Source: Treponema sp.
Lineage (GTDB): Bacteria; Spirochaetota; Spirochaetia; Treponematales; Treponemataceae
NCBI GenBank assembly: GCA_017390125.1
Contig: JAFPCT010000199.1
Coordinates: forward strand, 1 to 8,951
Reading direction: 5' to 3'
Length of the DNA stretch: 8,951 nt
Made by a program: the position numbers and the translations under genes. Under the pieces are notes generated by a model. That model was not told the origin of the DNA and searched no databases. It saw nothing but the letters and a program-made list of their open reading frames with translations. Of this stretch, positions 6,665 to 8,951 are shown one piece after another; position 1 is the stretch's first letter; the number at the start of each line of letters is the position of its first letter.

Positions 6665-6680
6665 TGTGCAATATTCCTTT

Positions 6681-6718
6681 AAAAATAAAAGGACAGAAAG
6701 TCGCACTTTCTGTCCTTT
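6681..6718 (-). terminator. Intrinsic terminator or attenuator between the two lipoprotein genes
   Basis: A perfect 14-bp stem (AAAGGACAGAAAGT at 6688-6701 against ACTTTCTGTCCTTT at 6705-6718) has a 3-nt loop. On the minus strand it is followed by the T-rich stretch TATTTTT. It begins 25 nt after the stop of the 98-residue lipoprotein gene and ends shortly before the ribosome site of the next gene, so it terminates the first transcript and limits readthrough into the second. Confidence 0.82.
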
Positions 6719-6743
6719 CGACTATATACGTAGTCTACACTGA

Positions 6744-7040
6744 TTACTCACCAGTTACTACAACAGTCTTCTTAACGATGAGGTTGAGCAAGTTGAATGT
6801 TTTAATATCAACTGTAGCAACCTTTGTGATTCCACCTGCTTTAGCAGCAGCAGCAGTACCACCATTATCGCCCTGATCGAATGGAAGTGGGAGCACACCA
6901 GCAAAGTATGTTGTTGTAACTTCTCCAACTTTGTCACCGATAGTGTTTGATGTAACCATGCGTGGTTCTGTAGTTACACATGATGTTGCAGCGATTGCCA
7001 ATGCAGCAGCTGCCAATGTAGATACGATTACTTTTTTCAC
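6744..7040 (-). CDS. TRL-like small lipoprotein, 98 residues
   Basis: MKKVIVSTLAAAALAIAATS followed by Cys21 is a clear lipoprotein signal, giving a mature protein of 78 residues. The C-terminal half carries the pattern of the TRL-like family (small exported proteins named after a tRNA-associated locus): an Asp/Gly-rich turn (57-61), TAAAAKAGGITKVATVD (62-78) and a final strand ending VVVTGE. The biochemical function of that family is not established. The start is a GTG at 7040, well fixed by GGAGGA 6 nt upstream. Codons are strikingly uniform (many GCA, GTA, ACA), and together with the promoter, ribosome site and terminator this suggests an abundant product. It follows the GH57-like gene, whose stop is 80 nt upstream, and its own promoter lies in that gap. 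Confidence 0.85.
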   Translation of the reverse strand: MKKVIVSTLAAAALAIAATSCVTTEPRMVTSNTIGDKVGEVTTTYFAGVLPLPFDQGDNGGTAAAAKAGGITKVATVDIKTFNLLNLIVKKTVVVTGE

Positions 7041-7046
7041 AGTAAT

Positions 7047-7052
7047 TCCTCC
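7047..7052 (-). promoter_or_regulatory. Strong ribosome binding site for the GTG start at 7040
   Basis: GGAGGA on the minus strand lies 6 nt before the GTG. It is the best ribosome site in the window and it decides a non-ATG start. Confidence 0.85.
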
Positions 7053-7073
7053 GAAATAATTTAAGATATTTTA

Positions 7074-7102
7074 ACTTTACGACGAACATAAGCACTTGTC
7101 AA
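7074..7102 (-). promoter_or_regulatory. Sigma-70 promoter of the TRL-like lipoprotein gene
   Basis: A perfect -35 TTGACA (7102-7097) is followed by a 17-nt spacer and TAAAGT (7079-7074), a 4-of-6 match to the -10. A T-tract followed by CTC precedes the -35. The expected start point near 7067 gives a leader of about 26 nt containing GGAGGA. In contrast to the metG and pullulanase promoters, this geometry yields a normal leadered mRNA. Confidence 0.72.
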
Positions 7103-7120
7103 GAGAAAAAATTCAATTTT

Positions 7121-8951
7121 TTATTTTTTGATTCTTTTTTTTGCATGCTGGTTAAAAATGCTGAAATTTATTGTTTTTTCCATTTCCATGCCAGGAGCAA
7201 GCTCAACATTCCAGAAAAGAGTATTTGCAAATGTCATGCTGGCAGGAACAAGCTCACCAGAAGTATATTCAGGACGGTTAAAAATAATCGGCACAAAAGA
7301 GAGTCCGCAGACTTCATTAGGTTCGAAAACAAAAGTAATTGCATTGTCTGTATCTGTAAGCCAGATTCCTTCCACATCAGAAAGGGTTCCGGATTCAGAA
7401 AGCTGGCAGCTTGCAGTTTTTGTGTCTATCTCCTTTTTCTGAGAGTCAGAAAGAATTTCAAGTTTATACGCATTGAAGTCAACTGCATTGAAATTTGTCT
7501 GGGCAAAACTTGATTCGACGGCAAATTTTGCGAAAAGCGGCTCTGAGCTTTCATTCTTCATGATGTACTGAACCATCATGCCGTTCGAGGACAGCACATA
7601 TCGCTTTCGTAAGCTTACCCTTTGGGAATTTTTATACAATGCTGATGTCTCAAGAAGGATTTCCTTGTGCTGGGCGTTACATTTTTTTTCAGTATACAGA
7701 TATTCGGAAAAAATACCGGAACCGCTTGGGTTTCCCGCAAGATACGAGTTGAACTCTTTTTCATCGAACAGATGGTCTATAAAAAATCCCCGCTCGTAAC
7801 TGTCATCGCACTTCTCAAATTCTTTCGTTCTTTTGAGACTGTCGGCAAAATTACCGAAATTCTGGAAAATATCAAGTTCACGGATCGCTCCGCTGCGGCG
7901 CAAAATAACAGCAGAATACCTCTGCATCCTGCAGACATACTCATTAATACCATCACCTGTATAGTCGTAAGGTGTAACGGATTCAGTAAAGCCTGAGATT
8001 TCCCTGAGAATGTTCTCTGCTTCTGTTAATTTTTTATATGCCTGCTGCCTGTAGGTTGAGCTTACGAATGCTCCTTTTGACGTACAGATGAATCCGTCAC
8101 CGTTCTGTGCTTCCCAAAGTTTTTCCCGGGCAGATATTTTTCTGATTTTGTCCCCGTGGCTCTGCTGGATAAGCATACTTAAGTACAGCATACGGTCATA
8201 CAGTGCCTTGCTCTGAGGATAAATCTGGAAGAAATCATATACAGTAACCGGATAGCGGCGGTCAATTTTTACAGATTCATAGGGCCTTATGCCCCACTGC
8301 GCGATTTCACTGGCCATTCCTCCGTAAATGAATGCAGGAATTTTTACAGTAGATTCCTTAAGAGCTGCAGAAGGAAGAGAAAGTCCCATGTCAGGGTTAT
8401 CCGCAAGAGCGGATTCAAGGGATTCAAGCCATCCGTTTTTCAAAAGCTCCGAGAATTCCTGATGGGAAAACTGGAATGACACAGTCCGTGATGCGCCCGC
8501 CGGCGAAAAAGCATCGCCTTTTGCAGCTTTCTGCACCTTCTTAACAAGATCCGAACAATAATTCCCGGCCGTAACCTGAAGGTTCGGTTTCAATCCCTGA
8601 GAAAACGGCAAAATTGAAATGGATTTTCCCTTGTCGCTCATAATGAGAGGCGCAAATTTCAGTTTTTCCGACGGAATTAGAGAGTCATCAAGGAAAACAT
8701 AGTCCATTCCGCAGGTGGAAAAAGTAGTTATGAGGGAATAATCCCAGATTGAACCGCATAATACGGCACCTCTTGGACGTTTTCCAGTGAGAGCCCTTAT
8801 TAAAGACGTGTATTTTTCAATTTGTCCTGTTCTGTCCATAGGAAGAAGCAGGGGGAATACAGGGTCGTAATAGCCTCCTCCAATAACCTCAACCTGTTTT
8901 CTGGAAATAAGCTGCCTTAAGATTTCAAGAAATTCCGGATATTTCTTCTGA
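7121..8951 (-). CDS. GH57-family alpha-glucanotransferase/amylase-like protein, N-terminus beyond right edge; catalytic residues apparently lost
   Basis: The frame is open to the right edge, so the ATG at 8839 is internal; 609 residues are visible. Before that Met lies VEVIGGGYYDPVFPLLLP, which matches the GH57 region-II motif (GGGFYEPI-like), then DRTGQI. Numbering from that Met, residues 21-55 match the region around the GH57 nucleophile. Where active enzymes read like G-V-W-L-T-E-R-V-W, this protein has GAVLCGSIW (24-32), with Gly29 in place of Glu. The DDGEKFG-like block that precedes the conserved GWL reads QFSHQEFS (123-130) and lacks the Asp. The QCN-YWHG segment is also altered (AQNGDGF, 244-250). 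Residues 291-300 keep the D-x-x-GDG-x-x-E turn, and about 347-567 match the C-terminal beta-domain of glucanotransferases (FFIDHLF...). The overall fold is therefore GH57, but catalysis is doubtful. No signal is visible, because the N-terminus is missing. No terminator follows its stop. Confidence 0.85.
   Translation of the reverse strand, partial: QKKYPEFLEILRQLISRKQVEVIGGGYYDPVFPLLLPMDRTGQIEKYTSLIRALTGKRPRGAVLCGSIWDYSLITTFSTCGMDYVFLDDSLIPSEKLKFAPLIMSDKGKSISILPFSQGLKPNLQVTAGNYCSDLVKKVQKAAKGDAFSPAGASRTVSFQFSHQEFSELLKNGWLESLESALADNPDMGLSLPSAALKESTVKIPAFIYGGMASEIAQWGIRPYESVKIDRRYPVTVYDFFQIYPQSKALYDRMLYLSMLIQQSHGDKIRKISAREKLWEAQNGDGFICTSKGAFVSSTYRQQAYKKLTEAENILREISGFTESVTPYDYTGDGINEYVCRMQRYSAVILRRSGAIRELDIFQNFGNFADSLKRTKEFEKCDDSYERGFFIDHLFDEKEFNSYLAGNPSGSGIFSEYLYTEKKCNAQHKEILLETSALYKNSQRVSLRKRYVLSSNGMMVQYIMKNESSEPLFAKFAVESSFAQTNFNAVDFNAYKLEILSDSQKKEIDTKTASCQLSESGTLSDVEGIWLTDTDNAITFVFEPNEVCGLSFVPIIFNRPEYTSGELVPASMTFANTLFWNVELAPGMEMEKTINFSIFNQHAKKRIKK

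Noticed and set aside
6665..6706. Upstream ATG at 6706 for the 172-residue lipoprotein
   Set aside because: It lies inside the 14-bp terminator stem and would add 14 residues before a complete lipoprotein signal peptide.
8837..8839. Treating the ATG at 8839 as the true start of the GH57-like gene
   Set aside because: The frame stays open to the right edge, and the 37 codons before it encode the GH57 motif VEVIGGGYYDP, so the Met is internal.

Overview
The window looks like chromosomal DNA from a Treponema-type spirochaete, probably a gut, rumen or oral commensal that uses starch. The evidence is several short, permissive spirochaetal lipoboxes (FSVSC, LISC, ATSC), a secreted starch-degrading lipoprotein with starch-binding modules, a GH57-family glucanotransferase homologue, a FemA/B-type cell-wall ligase and moderately AT-rich DNA. 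The genus is inferred from family knowledge and gene style; no database search was possible.

Layout, left to right. Positions 1-5461 carry a minus-strand run, transcribed right to left: metG (methionyl-tRNA synthetase, start 5461), a FemA/B-family aminoacyltransferase, a 73-residue protein of unknown function, and the N-terminal 570 residues of a large pullulanase-type lipoprotein whose catalytic domain lies beyond the left edge. The first three genes are coupled (TAATG overlap, then TGAcATG). The pullulanase gene has its own candidate promoter. A 124-bp divergent spacer (5462-5585) separates metG from the only plus-strand gene, a small secreted protein of unknown function (5586-6074). This gene converges on a minus-strand lipoprotein gene (6146-6664), with an intrinsic terminator between them. 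Further right, also on the minus strand, are a 98-residue TRL-like lipoprotein gene (6744-7040) with a strong promoter, ribosome site and terminator, and then a GH57-like protein (7121 to the right edge) that is missing its N-terminus.

How the genes fit together. Two alpha-glucan proteins flank the window: a surface or periplasmic starch-binding pullulanase, and a presumably cytoplasmic GH57 homologue that appears to have lost both catalytic carboxylates. metG and the FemA/B gene join aminoacyl-tRNA supply to an enzyme family that uses aminoacyl-tRNAs to build peptidoglycan cross-bridges. Three small exported proteins of unknown role sit between these blocks.

The most notable points are the apparently catalytically dead GH57 protein and two promoters, for metG and for the pullulanase, whose -10 boxes lie exactly 7 nt from the ATG and so predict leaderless mRNAs. 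No tRNA, rRNA, CRISPR array, insertion sequence or phage gene was seen, and no gene-free stretch exceeds about 125 bp.
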